A stretch of 61,489 nucleotides of DNA from Verrucomicrobiales bacterium (lineage in GTDB: Bacteria > Verrucomicrobiota > Verrucomicrobiia > Limisphaerales > CAIMTB01). The translations under genes and the position numbers were made by a program. Position 1 is the stretch's first letter; the number at the start of each line of letters is the position of its first letter. This document shows, piece by piece, positions 54,701-61,489 of this stretch. Location of the stretch: NCBI GenBank assembly GCA_016795425.1, contig JAEUHG010000192.1, positions 1 through 61,489 of the forward strand. The letters run 5' to 3'. Below the pieces are notes generated by a model. It was not told the origin of the DNA. It worked only from the letters and a program-made list of their open reading frames with translations, and searched no databases.

Positions 54701-55546
54701 TCTCTACCCGATCCCACCCCTGCCCCGTCCTCCCACCCCAACGTCCCGCCGCATCCCCTCCCCTCCCTCCGCGTCCTCGTCGCCGAAGACAATGACGTCA
54801 ATGGACGCCTCGCCCTCATGATGCTCGCTAAACTCGGCTGCCGCGGCGAGGTGGTGGGCAATGGACGTCGTGCCGTCGAACTCGTCCGCGAAAATCGCTA
54901 TGACGCCGTCCTCATGGACTGCCATATGCCCGAAATGGACGGTTACGCCGCCGCCACGGCCATCCGGGAACTGGAAGCGTCCCATCCGGACCTTCCTCGA
55001 ACCCACATCATTGCCATGACCGCCGCCGCCATGTCGGGCGAACGCGAGCGATGCCTCGCTTCGGGCATGGACGATTATCTCACCAAACCCGTCCGCGCCG
55101 CCGCCTTGCGCGATGCCCTTCAGCGCCTCCCCGATCGATCAACGGCGCAACCGTCCACTCGTCCCGAACTCCACATCCAGGATTCTCTCGACACTCTCGC
55201 GTCCGAATTGAGCCCCGACGCGGTCGCCGAACTCCTCGACTCGTTCCTCTCCGACACCCCGCAACGACTCGCTGAAATCTCCGCCCTCGCCGGGACCCCC
55301 GACCAAACGTCCCTCCGACGCGCGGCGCATTCCCTCAAAGGAACCGCGGCCCTCATCGGGGCCAACGAACTCGAACAAGCGGCCGTCCTCCTCGAGGAAG
55401 CCGCCGCCGTCCGCCGCATCGAAGGCCAGCAGGCCGGCGCCGAGGGTATCCGACTCGCCTTCGAAAAGGTGCGCCCCCACCTCGTCCGGCTGCTCTCCCA
55501 TTACCGCATCGCCTCCCCGCCACATCCAACCGCGATCCCCGTATGA
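51785..55546 (+). CDS. Soluble multi-PAS/GAF hybrid histidine kinase with two receivers and Hpt
   Basis: 1253 aa without membrane helices. Order: PAS (about 40-150, EWVNRGFTRTTGYTSHDLLG), GAF (about 170-330), PAS (about 335-450), PAS (about 470-605, NYAIISTDPAGVIRTFNSAA), HisKA with phospho-His near 628 (ATVSHEIRTPMNGILG), HATPase (LINLVGNAIKFTLEG; DTGIGLTPEQQ; GSGLGLAISKRI). The first receiver (about 865-980) is partly degenerate. The second has phospho-Asp near 1044 (AVLMDCHMPEMDGY) and Lys in DYLTKPVR. A C-terminal Hpt domain carries phospho-His near 1181 (AAHSLKGTAALIG). A complete internal phosphorelay, His-Asp-His. Its TGA overlaps the ATG of the sugar transferase, so the two are translationally coupled. 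It heads a six-gene operon to 60101; the single-domain receiver at its end is a plausible final acceptor. Confidence 0.93.
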   Translation: MEPGDSINRTPHPDHGILPAPATTADAETVIDLPCRCGTSQLLSFLAAYTDDAMILTDPQGQVEWVNRGFTRTTGYTSHDLLGKRSEPFLIGPDPDPVTRNRIQECLLRGEGFRSQVVNRRKDGRKFWAEMEIQPVRNGNGQIAHFLALERDITELRRAVQRRTIQYEVARCLAEEDDFPSGVARALEIVITSLDWAYGALWRVEPGRQNLRLEQSWHVPTARAKAFALDAQHRRFGWGDDLPGRVWATHKPVWIQNLSVEPHLPRATTATHAGLAFAIALPVLHRDRMWGIMEFFGDSAEPPDPDLLRLLDSIACLVSQFEQRLAARRELELQKTLFESLFSQAPVAIAVLDDYERVRTVNAEFTRLFGFTADEITGVNLNELIVPPGFVKAATAASRDLAAGRRVSYEAARRSKDGSDRVVQIIGQPVTLSPTQAGIYALFLDLTARKHAELALRESGRRLRETTALQQAILEGANYAIISTDPAGVIRTFNSAAEKMLGYDAPTVIGTEVVTLIHDPAELASRARELSIELQSTVTPGIESVVAKARRGSPDEREWTFIRKDGSRFPVLLSISALTDENAQISGFLSIGIDITERRRVAEELLRAKEAAEAANRAKSDFLATVSHEIRTPMNGILGMSALLLDAQLDPAHREMVGAVHASAEALLSLINEILDLSKIEARRLDLVLEEFELDTVLDGVVDLLVHEAHQRGLQLAVVLDPQTPRTFRTDAARLRQILINLVGNAIKFTLEGEIVLAVTPVDKMLRFSVSDTGIGLTPEQQNRLFQPFTQVDSSTTRRFGGSGLGLAISKRIVELLGGQIGVESGPGAGSTFWFTLPHLETLSSPQHNSLRVLVADDHPHACLAVRSGLESLGVHPDFATRESDLADLIRTGSPNGPYDLIIADRVLLGRGTAEALKKIRSASGGRPHVALTGVAAEAYEINNADFAADTFVAKPVKRSALAALVARLHSDSLPDPTPAPSSHPNVPPHPLPSLRVLVAEDNDVNGRLALMMLAKLGCRGEVVGNGRRAVELVRENRYDAVLMDCHMPEMDGYAAATAIRELEASHPDLPRTHIIAMTAAAMSGERERCLASGMDDYLTKPVRAAALRDALQRLPDRSTAQPSTRPELHIQDSLDTLASELSPDAVAELLDSFLSDTPQRLAEISALAGTPDQTSLRRAAHSLKGTAALIGANELEQAAVLLEEAAAVRRIEGQQAGAEGIRLAFEKVRPHLVRLLSHYRIASPPHPTAIPV

Positions 55547-56295
55547 GCGAAGACGAAATCCGACAGCGCATGATCGCACGACTCCTGTCCGCACAAAACC
55601 CCTGGGGCCGCATGCGCCTCGAACTCTACGTCCGCGCCAAACGCATCGCGTGGTCCACGGTCGTTGGCGGCACGCTCCTCGTAAAACGCGCGGTCGACAT
55701 CGCGGCCAGCATCGCCGCGCTCATCCTCCTTTCTCCCGTCCTTCTCGTGATCGCCGCCCTCGTCAAATCAGACCGTGGGCCCGTCTTCTTCCGACAAACC
55801 CGCGTCGGCTACATGGGTCGCGAGTTCAAGATGCTCAAGTTCCGTTCCATGATCGTCGACGCCGATGCGCGGTGGAAAGACGTGCTGCCGAAGAACACCG
55901 CCGCGAATGCCGTCACCGTCCTCATTCGTAACGATCCCCGAATCACCCGAGTCGGAGCGTTCATCCGGAAAACCTCCCTCGATGAACTCCCTCAGTTCAT
56001 CAATGTGCTCCGCGGTGAAATGTCGCTCGTCGGCCCCCGCCCCCCACTCCCCAGGGAGGTGGCCCTCTATACCCAGGCCGATCGACGCCGCCTGCTGGTC
56101 AAACCTGGCATGACCTGCCTCTGGCAAATCGGCGAACGCCAGGGCGGCCTGCTCGAAGTCGGCCACCGTCACACCATCGAATTCCCTGAACAGGTCGAAC
56201 TCGACGTGCGCTACATCGAAAGCCAATCCCTGGCGCGCGACCTGCTCATCCTCATGAAAACCATCCCGGCTATCCTCTTCGGAAAGCTGGTGTGA
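55543..56295 (+). CDS. Polyprenyl-phosphate sugar (hexose-1-P) transferase
   Basis: 250 aa with start ATGA overlapping the kinase stop. One hydrophobic segment near residues 45-70 (KRAVDIAASIAALILLSPVLL) is followed by the bacterial sugar transferase catalytic core: RGPVFFRQTRVGYMGREFKM, LKFRSMIVDADARWK, TSLDELPQFINVLRGEMSLV and VGPRPPLPREVALY. This is the short WbaP/PglC-like core without the WcaJ multi-helix half. It transfers sugar-1-phosphate to undecaprenyl phosphate, the first step of exopolysaccharide synthesis. Followed 3 bp later by a related fusion protein. Confidence 0.93.
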   Translation: MSEDEIRQRMIARLLSAQNPWGRMRLELYVRAKRIAWSTVVGGTLLVKRAVDIAASIAALILLSPVLLVIAALVKSDRGPVFFRQTRVGYMGREFKMLKFRSMIVDADARWKDVLPKNTAANAVTVLIRNDPRITRVGAFIRKTSLDELPQFINVLRGEMSLVGPRPPLPREVALYTQADRRRLLVKPGMTCLWQIGERQGGLLEVGHRHTIEFPEQVELDVRYIESQSLARDLLILMKTIPAILFGKLV

Positions 56296-56298
56296 GGT

Positions 56299-57549
56299 AT
56301 GAAAGCCATTCTCATCTGCCCTTCCGATCGTCCGTCGGTGGCTTTCTTCTCCCGCACCCGACCCCTCGCCCTCACCCCCATCCTCGGGCGATCGCTCCTC
56401 GACCTGACTCTGGCTGAGGTCGCTTCCCAAGGCGCCACCGAGATCCTCATTCTCGCCGATGACCGACCCGAGGAAATCCGCCGCGCCGTCGGTAAAGGCG
56501 AAGCGTGGGGGGTCAAAGCAGAGGTCCTGCCGGAATCTCAGGAACTTTCCTACGACGAGGCACGCCGCAAGTACGTCCACCGCCAACCCACCGGCTGGCT
56601 CCCTGCCCCTCTCGATGTCCGTGTCATCGACCGTATCGCCGGAACCGCACCGCTCTGGACCGATCCTGGCACCTGGTTTTCCTCGCTGCGTCACCACATC
56701 CCCGCCGCCGCCTGCCAACGCGTCGGGTACCGAGAACTCTCTCCCGGCATATGGCTTCACGTGCGCGCACGCGTCGCCCAAAATGCCCGCCTCGAAGCCC
56801 CGTGTTGGATTGGCGCCTTCGCCACCGTCAGACCGTCGGCACGTGTCGGCCCCGGTGCCATTATCGAAGACCACGCCTACATCGATGACGGCGCCGAAGT
56901 CACCGAGAGTTTCGTCGGTCCCGCCACCTACGTCGGCGCCCTCACCGACCTCCGCCAATCCCTCGCCTGGGGCCGCGGCCTATTCAAATGGACCACCGGA
57001 TCCTTTACGGAAGTGCAGGACTCCTTCCTCCTCGGCGAACTCTCAGGACGCGCCCACCGCAAACGCACATCCAACCTCGCCGGGAGGGCCCTGGCGCTCG
57101 TCGCGCTCGCCGCCTTCTCGCCCGTGGCGCTCGCCGCCTGGTTCAGAAAACCTCCAGGCACACCGTGGTTCGTCCAACGTTACGGGGTTCGCGCTCCAGT
57201 CACCAACGCCCTGCTTACCGAAGTCTGTAGATACCACGAACTCAATGGTGTCTCCGGAATCTGGCGCCGTTGGCCTCAACTCCTCAACGTCGCGCGCGGC
57301 GAGTTCGCCTGGGTTGGCAACCGACCCCTCTCGCCGGAACAGGCGGCGGACCTCTACACCGACTTCGAACGTCTCTGGCTCTCCGTACCCCCAGGGATCG
57401 TCTCGCTCGCAGATGCCGAGCAATGCCCCGACCCTGTCGGCGACGAAGCCCGCGCCCACGCCAGTTTCTATGCGGTGCAACGCAACCTTTCCCAGGATTT
57501 GCACATTCTGGGCAAAGCCTTGCGTCGGCTAGCTCTTCACTCTTCGTGA
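56299..57549 (+). CDS. Fusion of pseudo-nucleotidyltransferase, left-handed helix and sugar-transferase-like remnant
   Basis: 416 aa. Residues 1-80 have the fold pattern of sugar nucleotidyltransferases (TRPLALTPILGRSLLDLTL; ATEILILADDRPEEI), but the GxGTRLxP nucleotide loop is replaced by CPSDRPSVAFFSR. Residues about 145-250 contain hexapeptide-like left-handed helix repeats (RVAQNARLEAPCWIGAFAT; RVGPGAIIEDHAYIDDGAEV). After a hydrophobic stretch (ALALVALAAFSPVALAAW), the C terminus (about 265-410) resembles a shortened sugar transferase: LLNVARGEFAWVGNRPLSPE and LSQDLHILGKALRRL. It lacks the KFRSM and SLDELPQ motifs. Probably non-catalytic or altered; it may partner the preceding transferase. 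SD GAGG before ATG. Confidence 0.72.
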   Translation: MKAILICPSDRPSVAFFSRTRPLALTPILGRSLLDLTLAEVASQGATEILILADDRPEEIRRAVGKGEAWGVKAEVLPESQELSYDEARRKYVHRQPTGWLPAPLDVRVIDRIAGTAPLWTDPGTWFSSLRHHIPAAACQRVGYRELSPGIWLHVRARVAQNARLEAPCWIGAFATVRPSARVGPGAIIEDHAYIDDGAEVTESFVGPATYVGALTDLRQSLAWGRGLFKWTTGSFTEVQDSFLLGELSGRAHRKRTSNLAGRALALVALAAFSPVALAAWFRKPPGTPWFVQRYGVRAPVTNALLTEVCRYHELNGVSGIWRRWPQLLNVARGEFAWVGNRPLSPEQAADLYTDFERLWLSVPPGIVSLADAEQCPDPVGDEARAHASFYAVQRNLSQDLHILGKALRRLALHSS

Positions 57550-57575
57550 CCTCGCAAGATCAACCCACCTCCCCT

Positions 57576-57887
57576 ATGACAACCTCCCCACAACCCGCCG
57601 ACACCAACGTCCTGTTCGTACCAGGCCCCCGCGAACTTAACGCCACCAACTCGGCACCCTTTCGCGACCAGGTTCGATCGAATCTCAAGACCGAACACAA
57701 CCGGATCGATCTCGACTTCTCCACTACGCATTTCGTCGATAGTTCGGGCCTCGGTGCGCTCATCTCCCTGCACAAGGCCATCTGCTCACGGCCCGGCGTC
57801 CTCCGAATCCTCAACCCCACTCCGCCCGTCCAACAGCTTCTCGAACTGACCCGCATGCATCGCCTCTTCGAGATTGCCAAGGTCTGA
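57576..57887 (+). CDS. STAS anti-sigma factor antagonist (RsbV/SpoIIAA-like)
   Basis: 103 aa from ATG 57576, 26 bp after the previous stop. A minimal STAS domain: VLFVPGPRELNATNSAPFRD, RIDLDFSTTHFVDSSGLGAL and LRILNPTPPVQQLLELTRMH. The Ser pair in VDSSGLGAL is the canonical phosphorylation site of antagonists. The next gene overlaps its end by 14 bases and encodes both a kinase-type and a phosphatase-type domain, which would set its phosphorylation state. Expected cytoplasmic. The usual target would be a sigma factor or another partner; none is in the operon. Confidence 0.92.
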   Translation: MTTSPQPADTNVLFVPGPRELNATNSAPFRDQVRSNLKTEHNRIDLDFSTTHFVDSSGLGALISLHKAICSRPGVLRILNPTPPVQQLLELTRMHRLFEIAKV

Positions 57888-59712
57888 AGCCACCGGTCCC
57901 GAGCCCACCGCAGCCCCTCACGTGTCAACGGTCACCAACACGCCGGGACGTCTCGTTCGACTCACTTGCCACTGCGATCTCGCCGCGGTGCGGGATGTGG
58001 GAAGAGAGGTGCGGACCTTTCTCGAACAGGAGGGACTCACTCCCACCGAGGTCAACGCCTGGGAACTCATCTGTGCTGAAGCCGGCAATAATGCCGTCGA
58101 ATACGCCACCGGTCCTGCCACCCGCCTCCCCGTCGAGTTCGTCGTCGACGTCACCGCCACCGCCGTTGAACTCCGCGTCTACGATCACACACCAGGCTTC
58201 GATCTGCCCCCGGAATCCACCCTGCCCGACCCACTCGATGAAGGCGGACGCGGTGTCTTCCTCATGCGGTCGCTGACCGACGATATCCAATACTGGCGGG
58301 GCCAGAGCCACAACTGCCTGATCGCCCGGCGCCAGCGGCAGGCGGATCCCCTGGCTGCCTCGCGGGTTTCCGATTCGGTTGAGCAGTCCATGCTCCAGGC
58401 CACCCTCCACACCATGACGGAGGAACTCGCCACCTCGTATGAAATCCTTTCGGCCATCTTCCGATTCACCGAGGAACTCAACCAAAGCGCAGGCGACACA
58501 GCCTTCATTGAACGCTGGCTCAACGAACTCCAGCAAATCACCGGCGCCGATTGGTACGTGCTCCGCCTGGTCGATGCTTCCGGCACCCATCTCGAAGTCT
58601 CCCAAACCTCACATAGCGGCGTCCGTCTCCCACCGTTGCCCCTCGATGATTCCCGCAACCTTGGCCCCGCCTCGGTAGAGCGCGCCGTCATGCGGAGTCC
58701 CCAGGATTCGTGGTTCGATGCCAACGCGCCGTTGGCTCCCGATGACCCGCTGTCGCGCCTCGGAACCTCGCTTGCCGGCTTCTCCCACCCGCTCACTGTC
58801 GCTGGCGAGAAGGTCGGCGTTCTCACCATCGGACGCTACGCCCTCACTCACTCCTTCACCGCCGGACAGGTCAACATCATCCACACCTTGGCGGACTTTC
58901 TCGGCAATCAGATCCGGAACGCCCAATTCCAAGCCGGCAAACTCAAGGCCCAACTCCTTGAACGCGACTACGAAGTCGCCTCCCGCATCCAGAAACAACT
59001 CCTTCCCAAAGCCCACCCTCGACGTGGCCGATGGGGTACCCTTGGTTTTTGCGAAAGCGCCCAGCGTGTCGGCGGCGATTTCTACGACATTATCGAGGTC
59101 GGTTCACGCGGGCTCCTCCTCGCCATCGCCGATGTCATGGGCAAAGGACTTCCAGCCGCCCTCTTTGCCACGGTGTTTCGCACCCTTCTCCACGCCCGTC
59201 CCGACCTTGCCCGCAGCCCCAGCGCCTTCGTTGAGTGGCTCAATCAAAACCTTGTCGCCGAACTCGGCGGCATGGACATGATCATCACTGCCCAACTCGC
59301 CTACGTGAATTTTGAGTCGCGCGAGCTTCGCGTCGCCGGCGCCGGACATCCACCGCTTATCATCGCCGGAAGGGATGGCTATTCTGAGGAAGTTCTCAGT
59401 TCCGGCCCCCCATTGGGAATCGATGAAGCCCTGGCCTTCGACGAAGAAAAGCGAACACTTCCCGATGGGGCGCGGTTGCTCCTCTACACCGATGGCGTGA
59501 CCGAAGCCACCGATGCCCACGGATCCCAACTCGGCACCACACCGCTTCGTCACATACTCTCCGCTTCAGCCAGGGAAAACCATTCCCTCGAACAAACCGT
59601 CGCCCAATTCGCTCAACTCCGGGGCGCCACCAACGGGTCCCGAACCGCTGCCGACGACCAAACCCTTCTCCTCCTGCTCGAGGATTTATCCCCGACTGTC
59701 GCTCTGCCATGA
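57874..59712 (+). CDS. Dual anti-sigma-kinase-type / SpoIIE phosphatase protein with GAF domain
   Basis: 612 aa from TTG 57874; a GTG at 57922 is the alternative. Residues about 30-155 are an RsbW-type HATPase: N-box ELICAEAGNNAVEYAT, DHTPGFDLP and EGGRGVFLMRSLTDDI. Residues about 190-360 form a GAF-like sensor (ITGADWYVLRLVDASGTHLE; GVLTIGRYALTHSFTAGQV). Residues about 375-605 are a PP2C/SpoIIE phosphatase with metal-binding Asp in RVGGDFYD, IADVMGKGLPAALFATVF, AGAGHPPLI, LLLYTDGVTEATD and AADDQTLLLL. The fusion combines opposing RsbW-like and RsbU-like activities in one chain. It probably acts on the STAS protein encoded just before it. Its TGA overlaps the next gene's ATG. Confidence 0.92.
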   Translation: MPRSEATGPEPTAAPHVSTVTNTPGRLVRLTCHCDLAAVRDVGREVRTFLEQEGLTPTEVNAWELICAEAGNNAVEYATGPATRLPVEFVVDVTATAVELRVYDHTPGFDLPPESTLPDPLDEGGRGVFLMRSLTDDIQYWRGQSHNCLIARRQRQADPLAASRVSDSVEQSMLQATLHTMTEELATSYEILSAIFRFTEELNQSAGDTAFIERWLNELQQITGADWYVLRLVDASGTHLEVSQTSHSGVRLPPLPLDDSRNLGPASVERAVMRSPQDSWFDANAPLAPDDPLSRLGTSLAGFSHPLTVAGEKVGVLTIGRYALTHSFTAGQVNIIHTLADFLGNQIRNAQFQAGKLKAQLLERDYEVASRIQKQLLPKAHPRRGRWGTLGFCESAQRVGGDFYDIIEVGSRGLLLAIADVMGKGLPAALFATVFRTLLHARPDLARSPSAFVEWLNQNLVAELGGMDMIITAQLAYVNFESRELRVAGAGHPPLIIAGRDGYSEEVLSSGPPLGIDEALAFDEEKRTLPDGARLLLYTDGVTEATDAHGSQLGTTPLRHILSASARENHSLEQTVAQFAQLRGATNGSRTAADDQTLLLLLEDLSPTVALP

Positions 59713-60101
59713 CAACTTCAACCGCCAAAATTCTGATCGTCGATGACGAACCCCACATGCTGCGCATTACCGAGCTCAGCTTGAAAAAGGGCGGCTTCGA
59801 CCTGCTCATCGGCAGAAATGGCCGACAAGCCATCGACATCGCCCTCGATACCCGGCCGGATCTGATCGTGATGGATGTGCTCATGCCGGAGATGGACGGC
59901 CTCACCGCCCTTCGCGAGTTGAAGCAGCATCCCGAAACACAGGCGATTCCCGTCATCATGCTCACCGCGCGCGGCCACGTAATGACCCGGCAGGAAGCAC
60001 AGGAATCCGGCGCAACCCTTTTCCTCACCAAACCGTTCAGTCCAAGCCACCTCCTTCGCGAGGCCCTGCGTCTCATCGATTTCCAGCCAGCGGCCCCCTG
60101 A
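59709..60101 (+). CDS. Single-domain response regulator
   Basis: 130 aa from ATG 59709 in ATGA. A receiver with acidic pair ILIVDDEPHM, phospho-Asp in PDLIVMDVLMPEMDGLTA (near 58), Thr in IPVIMLTARGHV and Lys in LFLTKPFSPSHLL. There is no output domain. It is last in the six-gene operon. It could receive phosphate from the Hpt of the first gene and control the dual kinase/phosphatase immediately before it, as in HsbR/RssB-type pathways; that link is inferred from gene order and overlap. Confidence 0.94.
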   Translation: MTTSTAKILIVDDEPHMLRITELSLKKGGFDLLIGRNGRQAIDIALDTRPDLIVMDVLMPEMDGLTALRELKQHPETQAIPVIMLTARGHVMTRQEAQESGATLFLTKPFSPSHLLREALRLIDFQPAAP

Positions 60102-60157
60102 ATGCCGCGACTCCGCATTTGCTTCGAAACCCGCGGGCGCGTGAAATCGGCCCGCAC

Positions 60158-61330
60158 ATGTCGCTTCCATCGCCGACACCCATTACCCCAGCGAACCCCA
60201 CCTTGGGCCTCATCGGCGGCGGTCAACTAGCCAAGATGACCGCCCAGGCCGCCGCCCAACTCGGGTGCGCGGTTGCCATTCTCGAGCGCAAGGAACATTC
60301 ACCAGCCAGCGGACTTGCCAACCACTCTCTCATTGGCGATTGGGATCGACCCGCCGATCTTCTCCGTCTGGCTGCCGTTTCGACCGCTCTGACCCTCGAA
60401 AACGAGTTCGTGGATGCCGAAGCCTTGGCTTCCCTGGAACGCCATGGCCACCTCCTTCGACCAGGTTCAGGCACGGTAAAAATTGTCCAGGACAAGCTCT
60501 GGCAAAAGCAGGCTGTCGCCGATGAGGGCATTCCCCTCCCTCCCTTCTTTGACACGCCGACCCCCGCCGATGTCCTGCGGGCAGCCGGACAACTCGGCTG
60601 GCCCTTGGTGCTCAAGAAACGCCGCAACGGCTACGATGGCAAAGGAAACGCCACTCTGCATTCCGCAGCCGACCTCGATGCCGCGTGGAAGGCTCTGGAC
60701 GGCGATCGCAACAGCCTATTCGTCGAAGGCTGGTTCACGTTCCAACGCGAGTTGGCAGTCATGATCACCCGCTCCGCCCGCGGCGATGTCATCACTTATC
60801 CCGTCGTCGAAACCATCCAACACCATCACATCTGTCACGTTGTGAAAGCGCCTGCACCTATTTCATCCGATCTGGCGCACCGTGCTGCTGCTATCGCCCA
60901 GCGCGCCGTCACTGCCGTCGGCGGAGTCGGTACCTTTGGCGTTGAGATGTTCCTCGCCCAGGACGGTAGCCTAGCCGTCAACGAACTCGCCCCACGCGTG
61001 CACAACTCCGGCCATTACACGATCGAAGCGTGCGACTGTTCCCAGTTCGAGAACCACGTGCGTGCCGTCTTCGACTGGCCGCTCGGATCGCCCCGCTTGC
61101 GCGCACCTGCCGCGGTGATGATCAATCTACTCGGAGCCGGTCCTGGACCAGGCCGCCCAGCGGGTCTGGACGCTGCTTTGGCTGTTCGTGGCGCCTCCAT
61201 TCACCTCTACGGAAAGACAGTTTCCGCGCCAGGACGCAAGATGGGACATATCACCGCCCTCGGCGATTCGCTTGACCACGCACTCGCCATCGCCCAATCC
61301 GCCGCCAGTCACCTGCGCTTCGGCGATTAG
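60158..61330 (+). CDS. purK: 5-(Carboxyamino)imidazole ribonucleotide synthase
   Basis: 390 aa from ATG 60158 (MSLPSPTPIT). ATP-grasp enzyme of purine synthesis that makes N5-CAIR from AIR, bicarbonate and ATP. N-terminal LGLIGGGQLAKMTAQAA, mid-domain IVQDKLWQKQAVADEGIPLP, VLKKRRNGYDGKGNATL (nucleotide Lys/Gly loop), GVFGVEMFLA-type metal region GTFGVEMFLAQDG with VNELAPRVHNSGHYTIEA, and C-terminal LYGKTVSAPGRKMGHI. All typical for PurK. purE is not adjacent. Its TAG overlaps the stop of a convergent transposase fragment. Confidence 0.95.
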   Translation: MSLPSPTPITPANPTLGLIGGGQLAKMTAQAAAQLGCAVAILERKEHSPASGLANHSLIGDWDRPADLLRLAAVSTALTLENEFVDAEALASLERHGHLLRPGSGTVKIVQDKLWQKQAVADEGIPLPPFFDTPTPADVLRAAGQLGWPLVLKKRRNGYDGKGNATLHSAADLDAAWKALDGDRNSLFVEGWFTFQRELAVMITRSARGDVITYPVVETIQHHHICHVVKAPAPISSDLAHRAAAIAQRAVTAVGGVGTFGVEMFLAQDGSLAVNELAPRVHNSGHYTIEACDCSQFENHVRAVFDWPLGSPRLRAPAAVMINLLGAGPGPGRPAGLDAALAVRGASIHLYGKTVSAPGRKMGHITALGDSLDHALAIAQSAASHLRFGD

Positions 61331-61489
61331 CCGAAGACCTTCCTCTTGAGATCCCTGAGGCAGAACAGGGGTCCCTCCTTGAGGTCCTCGACGCCGCGCA
61401 AGCGTCGGGCGCCGCTCTTTCTCTTTGGCCCGAACCGTCCTCGGTTCGCCTGGAAGATCGATTCCACGAATGCCTTGCCGCCCAGCACC
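61327..61489 (-). CDS. REP-associated tyrosine transposase (RAYT), 3' end only
   Basis: The frame enters from the right edge and gives 53 residues before TAA (61329-61327). VLGGKAFVESIFQANRGRFG, KRKSGARRLRGV and LFCLRDLKRKVFG match the C terminus of Y1-type REP-associated transposases found in Verrucomicrobia, which begins with G(S/G)xAFVExxF and continues with FGxKRKxGARxxRG. The start and the HUH/Tyr catalytic part lie outside the window. Its stop overlaps that of purK (TTAG carries both). Confidence 0.68.
   Translation of the reverse strand, partial: VLGGKAFVESIFQANRGRFGPKRKSGARRLRGVEDLKEGPLFCLRDLKRKVFG

Noticed and set aside
1..61489. CRISPR arrays or prophage regions
   Set aside because: No regularly spaced direct repeats were seen, and the collar-domain and holin-family genes are isolated among housekeeping genes.

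Overview
The window looks like a chromosomal segment of a high-GC bacterium of the Verrucomicrobiota, probably near the Pedosphaera/Limisphaera side of the phylum. That placement is inferred from gene content, not from a marker phylogeny. The pointers are two PEP-CTERM proteins, a propeller/HEAT/cytochrome c protein of the kind abundant in Planctomycetes and Verrucomicrobia, a fused MFS/spermidine-synthase-like protein, a stand-alone ovothiol-type methyltransferase, and a CotH/VTC/DUF4956 cluster. No rRNA, complete tRNA or CRISPR array was found.

Layout. 1-777: 5' part of a secreted fibronectin-III/Ig-like protein (minus). 981-3690: tandem duplication of a PEP-CTERM protein gene, with leader, promoter-like boxes and terminator copied as well. 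3933-13599 (minus): cytochrome c/propeller protein, Tat-exported sugar isomerase-like protein, MFS/spermidine-synthase fusion and OPT transporter. 13763-16149: TPR lipoprotein, orphan glycogen-binding domain and SirB1-type protein. 16226-24487: GldA/GldF/GldG-like ABC system, DUF4340 protein and AsmA-like protein in one tight operon. 24490-28024 (minus): thrC, hom and a CbpA-type DnaJ. 28134-30110: prfB with an intact +1 programmed frameshift, then trpC. 30166-33732: STAS protein, three small envelope-stress membrane proteins, an exported tail-collar-domain protein and ruvB. 33825-41217: giant CotH/lamin-tail surface protein, VTC (polyphosphate-polymerase family) protein, DUF4956 membrane protein and HlyD-type protein. 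41758-44196 (minus): membrane pyrophosphatase with a structured leader. 44513-51384: hybrid histidine kinase, M29-type aminopeptidase, ovothiol-type methyltransferase and argD. 51785-60101: six-gene signalling and exopolysaccharide operon. 60158-61489: purK and the 3' end of a REP-associated tyrosine transposase.

The most interesting unit is 51785-60101. A multi-PAS/GAF hybrid kinase with a C-terminal Hpt domain is translationally coupled to a polyprenyl-phosphate sugar transferase. Next come a pseudo-nucleotidyltransferase/left-handed-helix/sugar-transferase-remnant fusion, a STAS antagonist, a protein that carries both an RsbW-type kinase domain and an RsbU/SpoIIE-type phosphatase domain, and a single-domain response regulator. 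It reads as a phosphorelay and a partner switch wired directly to polysaccharide initiation. The CotH/VTC/DUF4956/HlyD cluster beside a divergent, probably K+-independent pyrophosphatase is the second candidate system. All functions are read from motifs in the translated sequence; no database search was run.
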